Source of the DNA: Moesziomyces globuligerus
Taxonomy: Eukaryota; Basidiomycota; Ustilaginomycetes; Ustilaginales; Ustilaginaceae
DNA length: 64,000 nt
Assembly: GCA_030849465.1 (NCBI GenBank)
Contig: JARVLF010000017.1
Span: 496,001-560,000, forward strand
Direction: 5' to 3'
Part shown: piece after piece, positions 38,915-49,850 of the stretch
How the letters are laid out: each line of letters starts with the position of its first letter
Position numbering within the stretch: the first letter of the stretch is position 1
The notes under the pieces: model-generated
What the model saw: only the letters and a program-made list of their open reading frames with translations
Told to the model about the DNA's origin: nothing
Database searches by the model: none
Position numbers and translations under genes: made by a program

Positions 38915-39935
38915 GATTTTCGAAATCTCGCGGGGTGGAAGGAGTGCGCCTGCAGATCGCTCTCCCGGAGAGCACAATTTCGAGGGTGCTCGTCAAGCTG
39001 CTCCCGCCCACGACGGCCCAAACCACCAGACTGAAACAGCTCGCTGCCATGCACACCGACTGCGCTCGGCTCTCGAGGCTCGCTGGGCGGGTGTTTCTTT
39101 TTCGGGCCACAGTCGACAGCCTGAGGCGCTACCCTGTCTTCGCCTGATCGCTCGATTTTCAGGGGGTGGCACCCAACAGGGTGACAAACCGACCTCCCAG
39201 CCTCGGTTGAGCGCTTCGATGCTCAGCTCGCACAAGGCTTCGGCGTTCGTCGATCTTTGCGCTGTCGTACAAGCTCGAGGGGATCGTCGCTTCCGGCCAA
39301 GAGAGCGCAACGCGGAAAGCCACGCGATCAGACGGATGCACAGGAACCGCTTGGGCGCTTGCATGCACGGCGAAGCAGACATTTGCCGGTCATCCCGTTT
39401 CAACCGACAAGGTTGAGGGACCTCGACGAGCACCCTCGTTGGACATGCGAAGGCGCCGTTGTCAGCCGTGCAGGCTTGGCTGCGATGTACGCCGAAGCAA
39501 CTGCCAGAACAGGTGTCATTCTCGACCATCGGAACGGTGCCAGCCTCACCGAGCCTCGTCCGCCAGACCATCGCACCGCTGTTTCGGGGGCTGTCTCCTC
39601 CATCGCGCACTGGCCATGAATGCATCGTGAAAGCTTTTGCACGGCTCGTGCGCCGTCCGAGCGTCGGGTTTGGCGCTCGGCGCCGTGGTGGAGCGTTGCA
39701 CAAACACCGCTTGCAGTTGCTGCGCAACTGTATGCAAAACTTTTTTGGCCCTCGCCCTGCACAGCGTACTCGCCTCAGTTTGTTCCTACACCGGCCGTTC
39801 CTAGTGCGTTGGCTGCATTGCGCTTCCCTGCCATGCACTGCGCTTGGTGCATAGCGTCGAACGCAGCAGCATCGTCGCCGCTTGGCCCCGTGTACGCTGG
39901 GAGGTCCCTGTGCTTCGTCGTACGACCTCGAACAC

Positions 39936-39942
39936 TATAAAG
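39936..39942 (+). promoter_or_regulatory. TATA box of the small secreted barrel protein gene
   Basis: TATAAAG 111-117 bp upstream of the ATG at 40053, followed by a C/T-rich leader. It is the best core-promoter match in the window and suggests a strongly or conditionally expressed gene. Confidence 0.6.
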
Positions 39943-40052
39943 AAGCCAACCCAATCCGATCCTGGTTCCCGTTCTTCTCATTAACCAATCTCATTACACG
40001 TCCGCTCTTCCCACTCTTTCCGAGCCTCTCATTTTCCAAAAACTCTATCACC

Positions 40053-40412
40053 ATGCAGTTCTCCACCATCGCCATCTCTGCTCTCGCTCTCGCCACCTCG
40101 GCGCTCGCTGCTCCTGCCAAGCGTGCTGGCGGTAGCGGCCAGGCAACCTACTTTTACCAGGGTGGCAACCCGGGCTCGTGCGGGCAGTACAACTCGGACG
40201 ACGCAGCAATTGTTGCCGTCAACAGCGCCCAGATGAACGGCGCCATGTGCGGTTCGAAGGTCTGGATCCAGGGCAACGGCAAGACGATCGAGGCGACGGT
40301 CGCCGACACGTGCCCTACGTGCGCCTACGGTTCGCTCGACCTCTCGGTGGGTGCGTTCCAGCAGCTCTCGGGTCTTGACGCCGGTGTCGTTCCCATCACC
40401 TGGTGGTCGTAA
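40053..40412 (+). CDS. Small secreted RlpA-like double-psi beta-barrel protein, 119 aa
   Basis: Secreted protein with a clean signal peptide (STIAISALALATSALA, cleavage about residue 19) and a Lys-Arg Kex2-type site at residues 23-24. The mature part of about 95 residues is one double-psi beta-barrel domain of the expansin/barwin/RlpA type: ATYFYQGGNPGSCGQYN at its start, SAQMN..MCGSKVWI in the middle, and VADTCPTCAYGSLDLSVGAF with the barrel-core Asp. Four cysteines (SCG, MCG, TCPTC) can form two disulfides. There is no carbohydrate-binding domain, so it is not a full expansin. Basidiomycete proteins of this kind are often called riboflavin-aldehyde-forming-enzyme-like, usually without evidence. 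Cell-wall loosening, protease inhibition or host interaction are all possible. Confidence 0.92.
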   Translation: MQFSTIAISALALATSALAAPAKRAGGSGQATYFYQGGNPGSCGQYNSDDAAIVAVNSAQMNGAMCGSKVWIQGNGKTIEATVADTCPTCAYGSLDLSVGAFQQLSGLDAGVVPITWWS

Positions 40413-42496
40413 ATCCGCTCCTCCGCTCGTCAGCGCAGGATCGTTCTCGCATAGAAAACCTCCAACGAGGTTGAGCTTGCAATCGCCGCGCCCCGTTGTG
40501 CTCTCGCACAGCCGGGCCGCTTGCTTGCTCGGTCCATAGACTCTACCTTCTCGTCTTCCTGAGCTAGAGTACCCATCGATCTCGCACGATCGTGTGGCTC
40601 GATGTGGATCCTCTCGGTCTTCTCTTCCAGACTCCTTTCTCTTGCAGTTGTCGTCTCTTTTCTCCTTCGCATTTTTCCCGTTCCAACTCGTCAGTCCCCG
40701 TCGGATCCCTATCGCATCCCTAGAAAGTATCCCCTCAGTCTTGCTACACGAAGCTACCTCTTGCTGTATACTACATATCTCTGGCCTGTTCGCGATCATA
40801 GGGGGCGCGCTACATTTCCCTTCTCAGGGAGGTTTGGTCGTGGTCCCTTGATCGGAAAAAGCAGCCTTAAAAAGCCGTCGGCGTTTCACACCGCGGCCGC
40901 CAACCAATTGAACTTGTTCAACTGCACACATGCACGTAGATGATGTCTGATTGTCTCGAATTGGATCGAAGAGTCTTTCACAGAAGGATGAGTCGATGAG
41001 AAGTATGCCCGAGGGCGCAGATGGGATGTGCGAGTGGGGGGACACTTCCAACAGCGCGGCGGAGCGGACGCGAGGTCGGAATTTTTTAGCAGGAATCTGA
41101 CACGCAGGATGAATTTTTCCCCCAAGGCTTACGGGCGCCCATCCGTTCCGATAACGGTATAGGACGACGGAACGGTGCGAACCACTTTGGAGGATTTGTC
41201 GTGCCGGGATGCACTACCCCCGTGCGCTCTAAGGAGATCTCTGCCACCAAGTCGCAGATGTCAAAAGCCGACGACGGACACCTTTCGAAGCGTCGGCGCA
41301 GTACGGCTTCTAGCTGTGGATCCTGCAGGCGCAGAAACCCTGCCGCGTTAGCTCTTGGCTTTGCAAGTCTAGCTTCTTCAGCGCTGGGTTCGACTCGGAT
41401 CGCGTCGCCGAGAGTGCTTTCGAGTTGCTTGCAAGCCGATTCTTGGGCCGTTGGGTCGTTGTGACAAGCACATCTCGGCGTTGCCCGATGGACTCGATTT
41501 GTTGGTGGTTCGAAAACGAGTCCGGTGTTAGAGCGCTGTGTGTGCGGTGCGGTGCGGGTGTCCGGGTGGCCGGGGCAGCCGGGCTGAGTTTTCCCGGCGA
41601 GGGGCAGGCGGAGCTGCGCCCGCTCGAGTGGGCGTTTTGGGGGGCGAAATGAAAGAGGCGTGAGATGGGTTGAAATTTCCGACGAGCGGAGACTCGGATG
41701 GGACGCCGGGACGCCGACTTTTGTGCGACTCGTGCGGGTTTTTCCCACAAAGCCTGAGCTTACAATACGCGGCAGTTGGGCGTCTACAAACACCCGCCAA
41801 AAACCCACTTTGTCCACTTTAGCCCAGAGCAAGAGTGAGATCCGGCCAAGCCAAGGGAAAAGTGGGCTTGTGTTTGTGCGAGAGGCAAGCATGATTTTGG
41901 ATTTTTTCTCCCTCGCCTCGCCCAGCATCCCCCGCAGCACGCTCAGCCAGCCGAGCTTAGGCGGAGACGATTCACGCTCCTGCAGCCTAATGCCAGGGCA
42001 AACGGGCCCAGAGCCCTAAACGTTTCCCCACCTTGCCGCGACAGAACGAGCCATCCAGCCCAAATCCTCTCCCCTCCCATCCACTAAAGTCGCCCGAGCC
42101 TACTACCTCCCACCATCGCCACGGACTTGCATCCACCATCTCGCATTCACCAAGCCAAAGGAGCCACAGTCCCTAGACATCCGTCTGTACAGCTCTGAGA
42201 GTCGAGCGTCTCGGGGCGGAGGACAGCTAGGTATAGACATCCAGACATCCAGACGACGACCAGCACCGGACCGTAGCGGTGCGTTTCGACATTATCGTCA
42301 TCGCCTTGTGCTCGCCTGGTCTACACCTCGCTCGTATCTGTTTCGCTCTTGGTCGCTACGATGGCATGCTCGTAACTCGGTTGCCGTGCCACTTCGCATC
42401 CCCATCTCGCCTCTCCATCCCCTCTTGGCGCTCGCTCTAGACGCCGGACGACTACTTGCATCACCGAGGCCGACGTGGCACGTCTGTTTGCCGGGG
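40413..42496. other. Intergenic region and leader of the peroxiredoxin gene
   Basis: 2.1 kb without a supportable gene. A frame on the minus strand (41086-41940) is 284 codons but has no domain or signal and random-looking composition. The last 140 bases hold two upstream ATGs (42361 and 42366) with short frames of 4 and 24 codons before the chosen start at 42497; unseen 5' splicing could change this. Confidence 0.5.
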
Positions 42497-44542
42497 ATGC
42501 CGCACCTGCCGCGCGTGCCTGCGTTTCCGATCGCGGGCGAGCGCTCCATCCTCACCGCTGCGGGAGCGGCGCTCAAGATCTCGGCCAAGGAGCGCGATTC
42601 GCCGCTGATCGGCCATCTGGCACCCGAGATCGTAGCCTCGGATCATCTCGGGCGTCAAGTGTCGCTGCACGCCACCATCGCGCTGGGACGACCGATCGTA
42701 CTCTACTTTTTCCCGCTCGCCGGCTCTCCGCACTGCACAAAGGAAAGCTGTTCCTTCAGAGACGCCGTGGGGAGCTCGCCGATCTTCAACGATCTCAACG
42801 CGGTGGTGATCGGGATCTCGCAGGATCCACCCTCGCGCTCGCGTCGGTTTGTCGACGAGCACCACCTGGGCTTCCGCATCCTGCATGATTCGAACCGCAC
42901 GGTGATGGATGCGTGGGGAGTGGGTCGCGGCTTGTTGGGCTTGATCGACGGACGGTGTACGTTTGTCATCGACCACGCCGGCGTGGTCAGAGGCATGCTG
43001 GATGGCGTTTGGGATTATCAGGGCCACAGGGACTTTGCGGAAAAATGGCTGTGTAGGATCGAACACGAGCTCTCGGGGAGGGAGAGGATGTATCTGCCCT
43101 ACGAAGCGGATGAGTCGGTGGCGGCGGACGAAGCGACGCGCAACGTCCGCGTCATCTACGGCGATCCCGTGCCGGCGAGGGGGATCGCGGAAGCTCCACG
43201 ATTCGGTGCAGCCCTCGAGGGTCGTAGACTCAAGTCGTCCGCATCGAGCAGTGCGCTCAAGCAGGGAAAGGCGCTGAGCATCGATGCAGAAACCTATGCT
43301 GCGAGCATCTCGAGGACCAAGACGCGAAAGAACCTCAGGACTCGGCTCAAACCCTCGCCCGCCGCAGCCACGTACGATGAACCCCTCCACGTGGACTACC
43401 GCCTCGCCAACGCGAGCTACGACGACGTCGCTCGCAGGAACAAGGACCTAGCCGCCGACAGGCTCGCAGGACGCGTGAGGTCGTTGAGGCTAGACGACGA
43501 GACGAGGGAAGGCGAACGCAGCCCACGTTCGCGTCAGGGCTCGTCGGGCTCGGGTTGGGCGACACCTTCGACGGTCTCGGCTAGGTCGATCTCGACGGGT
43601 GAGACGAGCCACAGCTCGCCCGCGCCAGAGGTGCGCGATGCGCATGCGGCGCTCCTCACCACTGCCCTCAAAGCCGGCGCACAGCACCAAGACCGTCCCA
43701 GAGACGCTCCCAGCCCCCCCATCCCCGCAACCGCATCCACCTCGACCTCTTCACCAGTCCCACCAGTCCCACCAGTCCCACCAGTCCCAGCACTTCCAGC
43801 ACTTGCAGCAGTTGCAGCAGTTGCACCAGTTGCGATCGGCTCAACAGCTTCGGGAGCTCCTGGTTCGGTTCCAGGCGCGGTGTTGCCGACGATGCGCTCG
43901 AGCTCTCTGCTTCGCAGATCGGATGCAGCGTCGAATCGCGAGAACGGCGCGGCACCCGTGTATGCCAACGGCAACATTGCGCGCATGCCGCTGGCGCCCG
44001 GTGCGGCCGATCGGAGCGTCGACTCGGCCAACACGCTCGACCGCCGCGTCGCTGTCTCGTCGACCGATTCCACCTTCTCCTCCTCCTCCCTCCCCGTCCC
44101 CCCTCGCCCCGCACCCCGCACCGTTAACAATGGGCTAGGCTCGGTCCGGGCTGGCGTGGAGGGGCCGAGGTTGGCGTTGCGCGATCCGCGAGATCTGTCG
44201 CACGACTTTGCACCCGCACTCCCCTCGTCCCCGCTCGAACCTCCATCCAACGACAGCTTGCCAAAATCCACAAGATCCACAACGTCCACAACCCCCCGCA
44301 AAACCCAACCCACCTCGATCGTCGACTCGGTCGGTGCGGATTCCAAGCCTCCTAACCTTCAGGCTTCGCCGTCTCCCAGTCTGGCGAGCGCGTTTGTATG
44401 CCAGCCCGACCTGAGCGAGAGACGACTCTCCAATACGCCCTCGCTCGCTCCGTCGTCCGCGAGCGCGTACGAACGCAGCGAATACGACTACTCGCCCTCC
44501 ATCGCCGAATCCACCCACACCTTTGGCGGCCTCGAAGACTAG
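42497..44542 (+). CDS. PrxQ/BCP-type peroxiredoxin with a long disordered C-terminal tail, 681 aa
   Basis: The N-terminal 200 residues form an AhpC/TSA thioredoxin fold: [22 protein letters not shown] carries the peroxidatic Cys and a second Cys five residues on, the C-x4-C arrangement of atypical 2-Cys PrxQ enzymes that reduce peroxides with thioredoxin. The next segments ([42 protein letters not shown]) match the family. Fungal PrxQ proteins (Dot5-like) are usually near 200 residues; here another 480 or so follow, rich in Ser, Pro and Arg, with a PVPPVPPVP run coded by a 9-bp repeat (43754-43789). ATG at 42497 is the first in frame; a frame open to 42308 starts only with GTG. A conserved-looking acidic/basic linker (about 200-340) precedes the low-complexity part. 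Confidence 0.82.
   Translation: MPHLPRVPAFPIAGERSILTAAGAALKISAKERDSPLIGHLAPEIVASDHLGRQVSLHATIALGRPIVLYFFPLAGSPHCTKESCSFRDAVGSSPIFNDLNAVVIGISQDPPSRSRRFVDEHHLGFRILHDSNRTVMDAWGVGRGLLGLIDGRCTFVIDHAGVVRGMLDGVWDYQGHRDFAEKWLCRIEHELSGRERMYLPYEADESVAADEATRNVRVIYGDPVPARGIAEAPRFGAALEGRRLKSSASSSALKQGKALSIDAETYAASISRTKTRKNLRTRLKPSPAAATYDEPLHVDYRLANASYDDVARRNKDLAADRLAGRVRSLRLDDETREGERSPRSRQGSSGSGWATPSTVSARSISTGETSHSSPAPEVRDAHAALLTTALKAGAQHQDRPRDAPSPPIPATASTSTSSPVPPVPPVPPVPALPALAAVAAVAPVAIGSTASGAPGSVPGAVLPTMRSSSLLRRSDAASNRENGAAPVYANGNIARMPLAPGAADRSVDSANTLDRRVAVSSTDSTFSSSSLPVPPRPAPRTVNNGLGSVRAGVEGPRLALRDPRDLSHDFAPALPSSPLEPPSNDSLPKSTRSTTSTTPRKTQPTSIVDSVGADSKPPNLQASPSPSLASAFVCQPDLSERRLSNTPSLAPSSASAYERSEYDYSPSIAESTHTFGGLED
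43754..43789 (+). repeat. Nonamer tandem repeat coding Pro-Val-Pro
   Basis: Four near-perfect copies of a 9-bp unit (CCAGTCCCA) inside the peroxiredoxin tail, giving a PVP repeat, followed by degenerate Ala/Val-rich copies. Confidence 0.85.
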
Positions 44543-44643
44543 ATCGCCTCCCAAAATACAAATGCCCCCCAATCGTTCTTCGCTTGCGTCTGTTGTCTGT
44601 TCAAATGTTTTGCGTACGACGTGGTGCAGTGGCGTAGGTGTTT

Positions 44644-45324
44644 CTACTTCTTGCCGTTCTGTGCTGCACGTGCCTGCTGCGCCGCTGCCTGCGCCTGATA
44701 CTACGCCGTCGCAACCCAGCCAAAGCACCGCCAAAGTCGAAGCAACCGGGTTGGTCGAGGGGAGGATGAAGTGTCGAAATGCAAGCCAAGGGTGTGTGAG
44801 TTTGATGTGGTGTGTGCGTGCAAAGTGGGGGATGGCGGGGCTTACTTTTTCGAGAAAGTCCTTTTCGCGGCGAAAGAGGAGGATGTGAGGCTCGGGCGCG
44901 TGCACCTCGTAGTGTTCCCAGCCGACGGACTGGGTGATGCCAATGTCGCGCCACTCCTTGACGTTGAGGATGCGGAGCACGCCCGGCTCGGCCGGATCAA
45001 AGTACGATTCGGGCAGCAGCTTGAGCATCGGCTTGGGCAGAATCACATGCCTGATCCCCACCAATCCAGACGTCAGCCTCCTCGATCATTCTCTGGATCC
45101 AAGGGGGGTCTGTGGAGGGACTTACCTGTACTCCCATTCGTCGTCATTGTACTTGTCGCTGTAGTGGATCCTACGCGCATCCCGCGAAAACGCCCGCGGC
45201 CAAGCCAGTCGAAGCCCAGTCGTCAGTATCCGCAGTATCCGCGCTTCTCGTATACGAGGTGGGGAGGTGCTTACCGTTCGACGTAGTCGTCGTAGGTGGG
45301 TTCCTTGGCTTCGTCCTTGGCCAT
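44644..45324 (-). CDS. CKS1: Cyclin-dependent kinase regulatory subunit Cks1, 118 aa, four exons
   Basis: Small adaptor that docks phosphorylated substrates on Cdk1. Exons run 45324-45275, 45170-45126, 45050-44846 and 44700-44644; all splice sites are GT...AG and joining them gives the complete family sequence. Motifs: [20 protein letters not shown], the phosphate-pocket residues, the hinge [14 protein letters not shown] with the HxPEPH beta-hinge that allows strand exchange, and [11 protein letters not shown]. The C-terminus is a 20-residue Gln/Ala tail ([18 protein letters not shown]), the usual fungal extension. With three introns in a 357-bp coding sequence it is the most intron-rich gene here. 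Its 3' end is only about 100 bp from the peroxiredoxin gene, which is transcribed toward it. Confidence 0.95.
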
Positions 45325-46123
45325 GGCTCTGTTGCTCCTCGGGGCTGATTCTCTACGCAGGCCTCGGTCGCCGGGTGGTTCGCTCTAGCGCTCCTTGGTA
45401 TGCCTCGGTCTTGTCGTCGTCGACGTAGTAGCTGTTGTTGCGTCTGCAGTTGTCGCGCTTGTTGTTGGTGTTGTTGCGCTTCTTGCGGTTGTTGGAGGTG
45501 GTGGAGGGATGATGGTGGTGAGGGGTGGAGAGAGCGCGCGCGGATGTTGAAACAAAGGTGTTGGGTTCGGGCAAAGGGGGCGCGCGCTTTGACCCGTTGG
45601 CCGTTGCCCGAAGCGTTGCTTTTGAGTTGCGCCGCGCTCAGCCAGCCTCAGCCAGGCTCAGCTAGGCTCGCCCTGCTTCAGTAGATTAGGCTTTGGGGAA
45701 TTTCCACACCCTTGTCCACCTCGGAGCCAACAAAGCTTTCAAACGCGGCCTTGGCCACCTTGGCCGGCTCGCACACCGGAACTCAGCTCGCAAAGCTCAA
45801 AGCTCTCAAAGCTCAAGCTCAAGGCGCAAAGCTCAAGGCCAAGCTCAAGCTCGAGGTCTAAGCTCTAAGCTCACGCTGACCTTTGACCCCACCTCGGTTT
45901 GGACGCATGTCCTCGCCACGCGCGCCCGCGCGCGCTCCCTGTTCAAAGAGGGGAAAAAAAGGAAAAAGTGTTGGTCTCGAAAAAAGAAACGCGCTTTTCC
46001 ACTCAGACGCGCCCAACACCGCTACTGTACCGGTACTTTGCGAATCGGATCGAATCATATTGACAGTAAACAGAAAAAGAGAAAGAAACACCAACTTCTC
46101 TCGGCGGAGCTTGGCTTTTTTTT
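45325..46123. other. CKS1 promoter and SEC24 3' flank
   Basis: 799 bp. It contains a degenerate AGCTC/AAAGCTC repeat patch at about 45785-45872 and a T9-10 run just before 46124. No gene was recognised. Confidence 0.5.
45785..45872. repeat. Degenerate AAGCTC repeat patch
   Basis: Many imperfect copies of AAGCTC/AAAGCTC with variable spacing between CKS1 and SEC24. A low-complexity expansion rather than a clean array. Confidence 0.7.
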
Positions 46124-49090
46124 TTACGAGCCGCCGTTGACCTTATCGCGGAGCTGGCCTACGAACTGCATGTAGCTAGGGGTCTGTTCGAACCTATCCT
46201 CGATGAGCAGGCTGAGAGCCCACAGTCTGAGGCTCGGTTCACCATCCTCCTTGACCACGTACAGATGCGGACGGTAGGGACCACGGCGAGACTCGCGGAT
46301 GCGAGCGACAATGGCGTTGACCCTCTGATTCATCGAGTTGTCGAGCTTGGGCAGCGTCGTCTTGCCGCCGCGGAGCGCGCCGTAGCTCGCGGCATCAAAT
46401 ACATCCATGCAGAGCTGCGGCACCGCCTCGCGTCCCACCCAGAGGAAGATGTTCTGCCCATCCTCGATCAGATACAGCCCGTGCCGCTCGAACCTCTCGC
46501 TCGTCAGGTTGAGCTTGGCCGGCATGACCACCCCACCCTTTTCGGCCACCACGGTGCCCGCTTCCGGCGCCATGTTGTGCAGGCAGTAGAAGCTCGGATG
46601 CAGATACGGAATGAGCTGCTGCGCCGGCAGCGTCGTGAGCAGCGCCTGAGCATACGCCCTCAGATCCGACGGGATCGAAGCCGACTGCCTGATGCCCACA
46701 TGCTTGAGCAGCGCCAGCACCAACAGCGGCAACTGCGCCATGTTCTGCGCAATGCTCAGCTGCGGACTCGCGCCACTCCCCGCCGACGTCATCGTCGACT
46801 TGTAGGTCGAAAACACATCGACGAGCTTGTTGAAGAGCGCATCGCGCGCGTCCTCGAGGCGCGAGTGGATGCTGCGCTCCACCGCCTTGTTGGCCAGCAG
46901 CGTCGCCACCGCCACCTGGTCCGCATTCGCGTAGACCTCGGACATGGAGCTCGTCGTGGGCAGCGCGAGGTTGACCACGCGGATCCGACGTTCGCCCGAG
47001 CTGGTGCTGTGCAGCACCACGCTCTGGAAGACGACAAAGGGCGCGTTGATCGTCTCTTCGATCTCGCACTCGATCGCGTAGCTCTGGTCGAGCGGCACCG
47101 CGGGCAGCGCGAGCAGATCGGTGGAGCGCACGAAAAAGTTGCCGTGGAACGCCGTGGCGCGGATGCCCTTGGTGGCGCGCAGCCGCAGCACCGCCTCGTA
47201 GCTGATCGGGCTCGCGAGCACCTCGGAGAACTCGTGCGAGAACTTGACCGCATCCTCGGCGCGGCCGGCGTGGAAGGCGGGGTAGAAGAACGTCTGGCCA
47301 CCCGTGTAGCGCGGCAGGCACGAGAGCGTCGCCACGTCGGTGTACGAGGCGGCGAAGAGGAACATGTCGACCGACACCTGCGAGCGCGAGCAGTCGATGG
47401 GGAACGTCTTGTAGAACGACGAGGCGGCGGCGAGCAGCGTGCTCTCCTTGGGCGTGCCGAGCAGCTTGGGGTCCTCGCGGTTCTTGAGCGCGCCCGGGCC
47501 GACGCTGGGGAGCGAGGCGGTGAGCACGAGGATCTTGCCGCCGATGGGCGAGATGAGCTTGTAGGCGGCCTGCAGCGCGGCGCCGAGCGCCGAGCCGGTG
47601 ACGAGCGAGTCCTTGTACATGTCGCCGAGGCGCTGGAGGAGGGCCTCGACGCCTGCGCGGCACTCGGTGAGGTTGACGAGCAGATCGTTGGGCTTGGGGA
47701 GGAAGACGTCGTCGAGGTCGCTGACGACGAGCATCTCGGGCTCGGTGGACTCGGGGGTGATGCTGAAAAAGTGGAGGCTGGTGTCGACGCCGATGATGCA
47801 GATCTTTGCGCGGTTGTCGGCGTTGGGGAGGCGGTCGAGCGTCTCGAGGATGGTGCGTGCGGCGGTGGCGACCATGCCCGAGTGGATGGCGTGGTAGCTG
47901 ACGTCGATGAGGAAGGTGTAGACGGGCGGCTGGGGCGGGCGGACCATGTACTCGCGCGGGGCGATGAACTCGACGACGGCGTGGTTGAGCTCGGGGCGCT
48001 GCCAGCGGTCTGCGGGCTGGTTGGTCTCGGAGTTCCAGTCAAAGAGTTGGGGCACCTCGTTGCTGATGTTGCACATGCAGCACTTCCAGCGGTTGCCGTT
48101 CTCGATGAAGGTGACGTAAGGGTTGATGTAGGTGCGGCAGCGACGGCAGCGTGCGATGACGGTGTCGGTGACGACGGGGACGGGCTCGTCGCCGTCGGCC
48201 TCGCGGACGGAGCGGTAAGGGGCGAGGACGAGGCCGAGGGGGATTTTCGACTTTTGGAGGAGGGACGAGGTGGTGGGGACGGCGTTGAGGGTGCATCGCT
48301 GGTAGGAAGGGTCTGCGTTTGCCTTTGGGTTGGTCGAGACGCAGGCGTTGGGCGGGAGGCGGATCTCGGGGGGTGGGCGCTCGAGGTCGTTGACGTTGGG
48401 CTGTACGCCGCTGATGTTGACCGTCTGGAGCGTGCTGAACTTCTGTGCCATGGCGCCGGCGCCGCCGATGGGAGCGCCCATGCCCATGCCTTGGAACTGG
48501 TTGGTGAGGCCCTGGACGTCGCGGGCAGCGTAGCCGGGGGCGACGCCCGGGGCGGGCGCGGCGTTGCCAGGCACCATGCCGGGCGCGCCGGGAGCGTGCT
48601 GTGCAGCGGCGTACGGAGCAGGGACGGGCTCGGGTGCGCCAGGGGTGAAGAGCTGAGGCTGTGCGTCGTGAGCGCCCGGGTATCCGGCAGCGGCACCGGC
48701 GCCTGCATCGTAGCCGCCAGCGTAGCTGATGCTGTTAGCAGCGAGGTGGGCGGTGGGATAGGCACGTCTTCGGCTAGCGCCGGGGCCGATGGAGGCGGGA
48801 GCGGGCGCGCCAGCGGTGGGAGGGCTGAGGGGAGCGCCGGGGCCATGAGCTGGGATGGGACTCAAGGAAGGGCCGCGCATGCCGGGAGGCGGCTGGATCT
48901 GGGGCATGGACATGCGAGCCTGGCCCTGAGGATGGGTGGGACGAGGCTGAGGAGGCGGAGCAGCGGCGCCAGGAGCCGGGGGCTGCCAGCTTGTCCTTCC
49001 GGTGGCGGTCTCGACAAAGACCTGACGACCGGCATTCTGATCCCACTGGGTCACCCAGCCAGGGGGCAGCTGGGGAGGCGGTTGAGCCAT
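46124..49090 (-). CDS. SEC24: COPII coat subunit Sec24 with N-terminal WW domain, 988 aa
   Basis: Cargo-selecting subunit of the ER-to-Golgi COPII coat. Recognised parts: a Pro/Gly/Ala-rich N-terminal region to about 280; zinc finger with CRRC...CCMC near 325-350; trunk ([13 protein letters not shown]... region); beta-sandwich; helical and gelsolin-like domains ending near NGGS at the C-terminus. Unusually, the protein begins with a WW-type segment at about residues 8-38: [10 protein letters not shown] with the first Trp, Gly-Arg-Gln-Val-Phe-Val in the middle strand, and TSWQPP with the second Trp and following Pro. ATG at 49090 was chosen; upstream the frame is open without ATG near a Kozak-like site. 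Single exon. Highly conserved except for the N-terminus. Confidence 0.95.
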   Translation of the reverse strand: MAQPPPQLPPGWVTQWDQNAGRQVFVETATGRTSWQPPAPGAAAPPPQPRPTHPQGQARMSMPQIQPPPGMRGPSLSPIPAHGPGAPLSPPTAGAPAPASIGPGASRRRAYPTAHLAANSISYAGGYDAGAGAAAGYPGAHDAQPQLFTPGAPEPVPAPYAAAQHAPGAPGMVPGNAAPAPGVAPGYAARDVQGLTNQFQGMGMGAPIGGAGAMAQKFSTLQTVNISGVQPNVNDLERPPPEIRLPPNACVSTNPKANADPSYQRCTLNAVPTTSSLLQKSKIPLGLVLAPYRSVREADGDEPVPVVTDTVIARCRRCRTYINPYVTFIENGNRWKCCMCNISNEVPQLFDWNSETNQPADRWQRPELNHAVVEFIAPREYMVRPPQPPVYTFLIDVSYHAIHSGMVATAARTILETLDRLPNADNRAKICIIGVDTSLHFFSITPESTEPEMLVVSDLDDVFLPKPNDLLVNLTECRAGVEALLQRLGDMYKDSLVTGSALGAALQAAYKLISPIGGKILVLTASLPSVGPGALKNREDPKLLGTPKESTLLAAASSFYKTFPIDCSRSQVSVDMFLFAASYTDVATLSCLPRYTGGQTFFYPAFHAGRAEDAVKFSHEFSEVLASPISYEAVLRLRATKGIRATAFHGNFFVRSTDLLALPAVPLDQSYAIECEIEETINAPFVVFQSVVLHSTSSGERRIRVVNLALPTTSSMSEVYANADQVAVATLLANKAVERSIHSRLEDARDALFNKLVDVFSTYKSTMTSAGSGASPQLSIAQNMAQLPLLVLALLKHVGIRQSASIPSDLRAYAQALLTTLPAQQLIPYLHPSFYCLHNMAPEAGTVVAEKGGVVMPAKLNLTSERFERHGLYLIEDGQNIFLWVGREAVPQLCMDVFDAASYGALRGGKTTLPKLDNSMNQRVNAIVARIRESRRGPYRPHLYVVKEDGEPSLRLWALSLLIEDRFEQTPSYMQFVGQLRDKVNGGS

Positions 49091-49393
49091 GGCTGTGGGA
49101 CGAGTTGACGGCTGGATGTGGACGTTGCTCGTTGCCCGTTGCTCGTTCCTTGGTGCTTGATGCTTGTTGGTCAGCGATGGCGAGTGCAGACGCAGCAAGA
49201 TGGCCGGAGGGAGGGAGGAAGGAAGGGGATGATGGCGTGGGGGAAGCGGGAAACAAGCGCGTGCTGGCCTGATTCCAAGCTGATTGCAGGCTGATCCAGG
49301 AAGCCAGATAGACAAAGCCCACATCCACCCAACGCACCCACGCACGGTCAGTCAGTCAGTCGGTCTGAGTTGGGCGGACAAACACGACACCTG

Positions 49394-49436
<43 letters not shown>

Positions 49437-49850
49437 CATGCAGCGCACACGCCACGCTTGACCAAGCCTTTGCGAGCAAGCCTTGGGGCTGGCGAATTGG
49501 AATTGCACGTCTCGAGTTGAAATTGCTTCGAAAATCAATCGCTGCGATGGGCCCTCTTGCCAGCTTCCACGTCGTGTCTCGATCTGGAAGATCTGCTGGA
49601 TCGGCTTCCAACGCAGACAGCACCACCGATGCGCCGATGCAGCGCCGATGCTGCGCCGATGCAGCTTTGCCGGACCCTCGGAATCTCCGCGTTTGGCGCA
49701 GTCGGCACTTTTTGCACAAACGCTGCCGTCTAGTTCACCTCGGAGCTTGCCTTGCGCCCACCGTCGTCACATCCCGCACTCGCAGTTCGCGATTCGATCG
49801 GCTCAGCTTCCGACCCAGCGCTCGCTCGCTTTCTGGAGCATCAGGCCAGC
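49091..49850. other. Divergent promoter of SEC24 and the RBM25-like gene
   Basis: 760 bp shared by two divergent genes, with a GGCT tetranucleotide array (49401-49435) and a CAGTCAGTCAGT run (about 49346-49360). No gene was seen. Confidence 0.5.
49401..49435. repeat. GGCT tetranucleotide array
   Basis: Eight perfect GGCT copies plus a partial one, midway in the SEC24/RBM25-like divergent promoter. Confidence 0.95.

Larger units (their letters stand above)
34702..40052. other. Gene-poor 5.35-kb region
   Basis: The longest stretch here without a supportable gene. Reading frames are many but short, mutually overlapping on both strands and without domains, signal peptides or family resemblance. 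The left kilobase is rich in simple repeats: GGCT and GGCACT runs (about 35123-35144 and 35213-35250) and an AGC run (35655-35699). From about 36.0 kb the sequence looks less GC-rich than the genes; it holds a T27 run (37960-37986) and a TTTC run (38884-38914). No terminal repeats, reverse transcriptase or transposase motif was found. It could be upstream control DNA for the small secreted protein at 40053, a non-coding RNA locus or decayed mobile DNA. Confidence 0.55.

Noticed and set aside
38993..39838. 281-codon Cys/Arg-rich minus-strand frame in the gene-poor block
   Set aside because: No signal peptide, no motif, overlapped by several similar frames in other phases; not supportable without expression data.
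34702..40052. Intact retrotransposon or DNA transposon
   Set aside because: I looked for reverse transcriptase, integrase and transposase motifs and for long terminal or inverted repeats and found none.
41086..41940. 284-codon minus-strand frame between the secreted barrel protein and the peroxiredoxin
   Set aside because: No domain, signal or conserved pattern; composition looks random and overlapping frames on both strands are equally open.
46265..49108. 947-codon plus-strand frame opposite SEC24
   Set aside because: Antisense frame, Arg/Gly/Val-rich composition and no domain; SEC24 explains the sequence.
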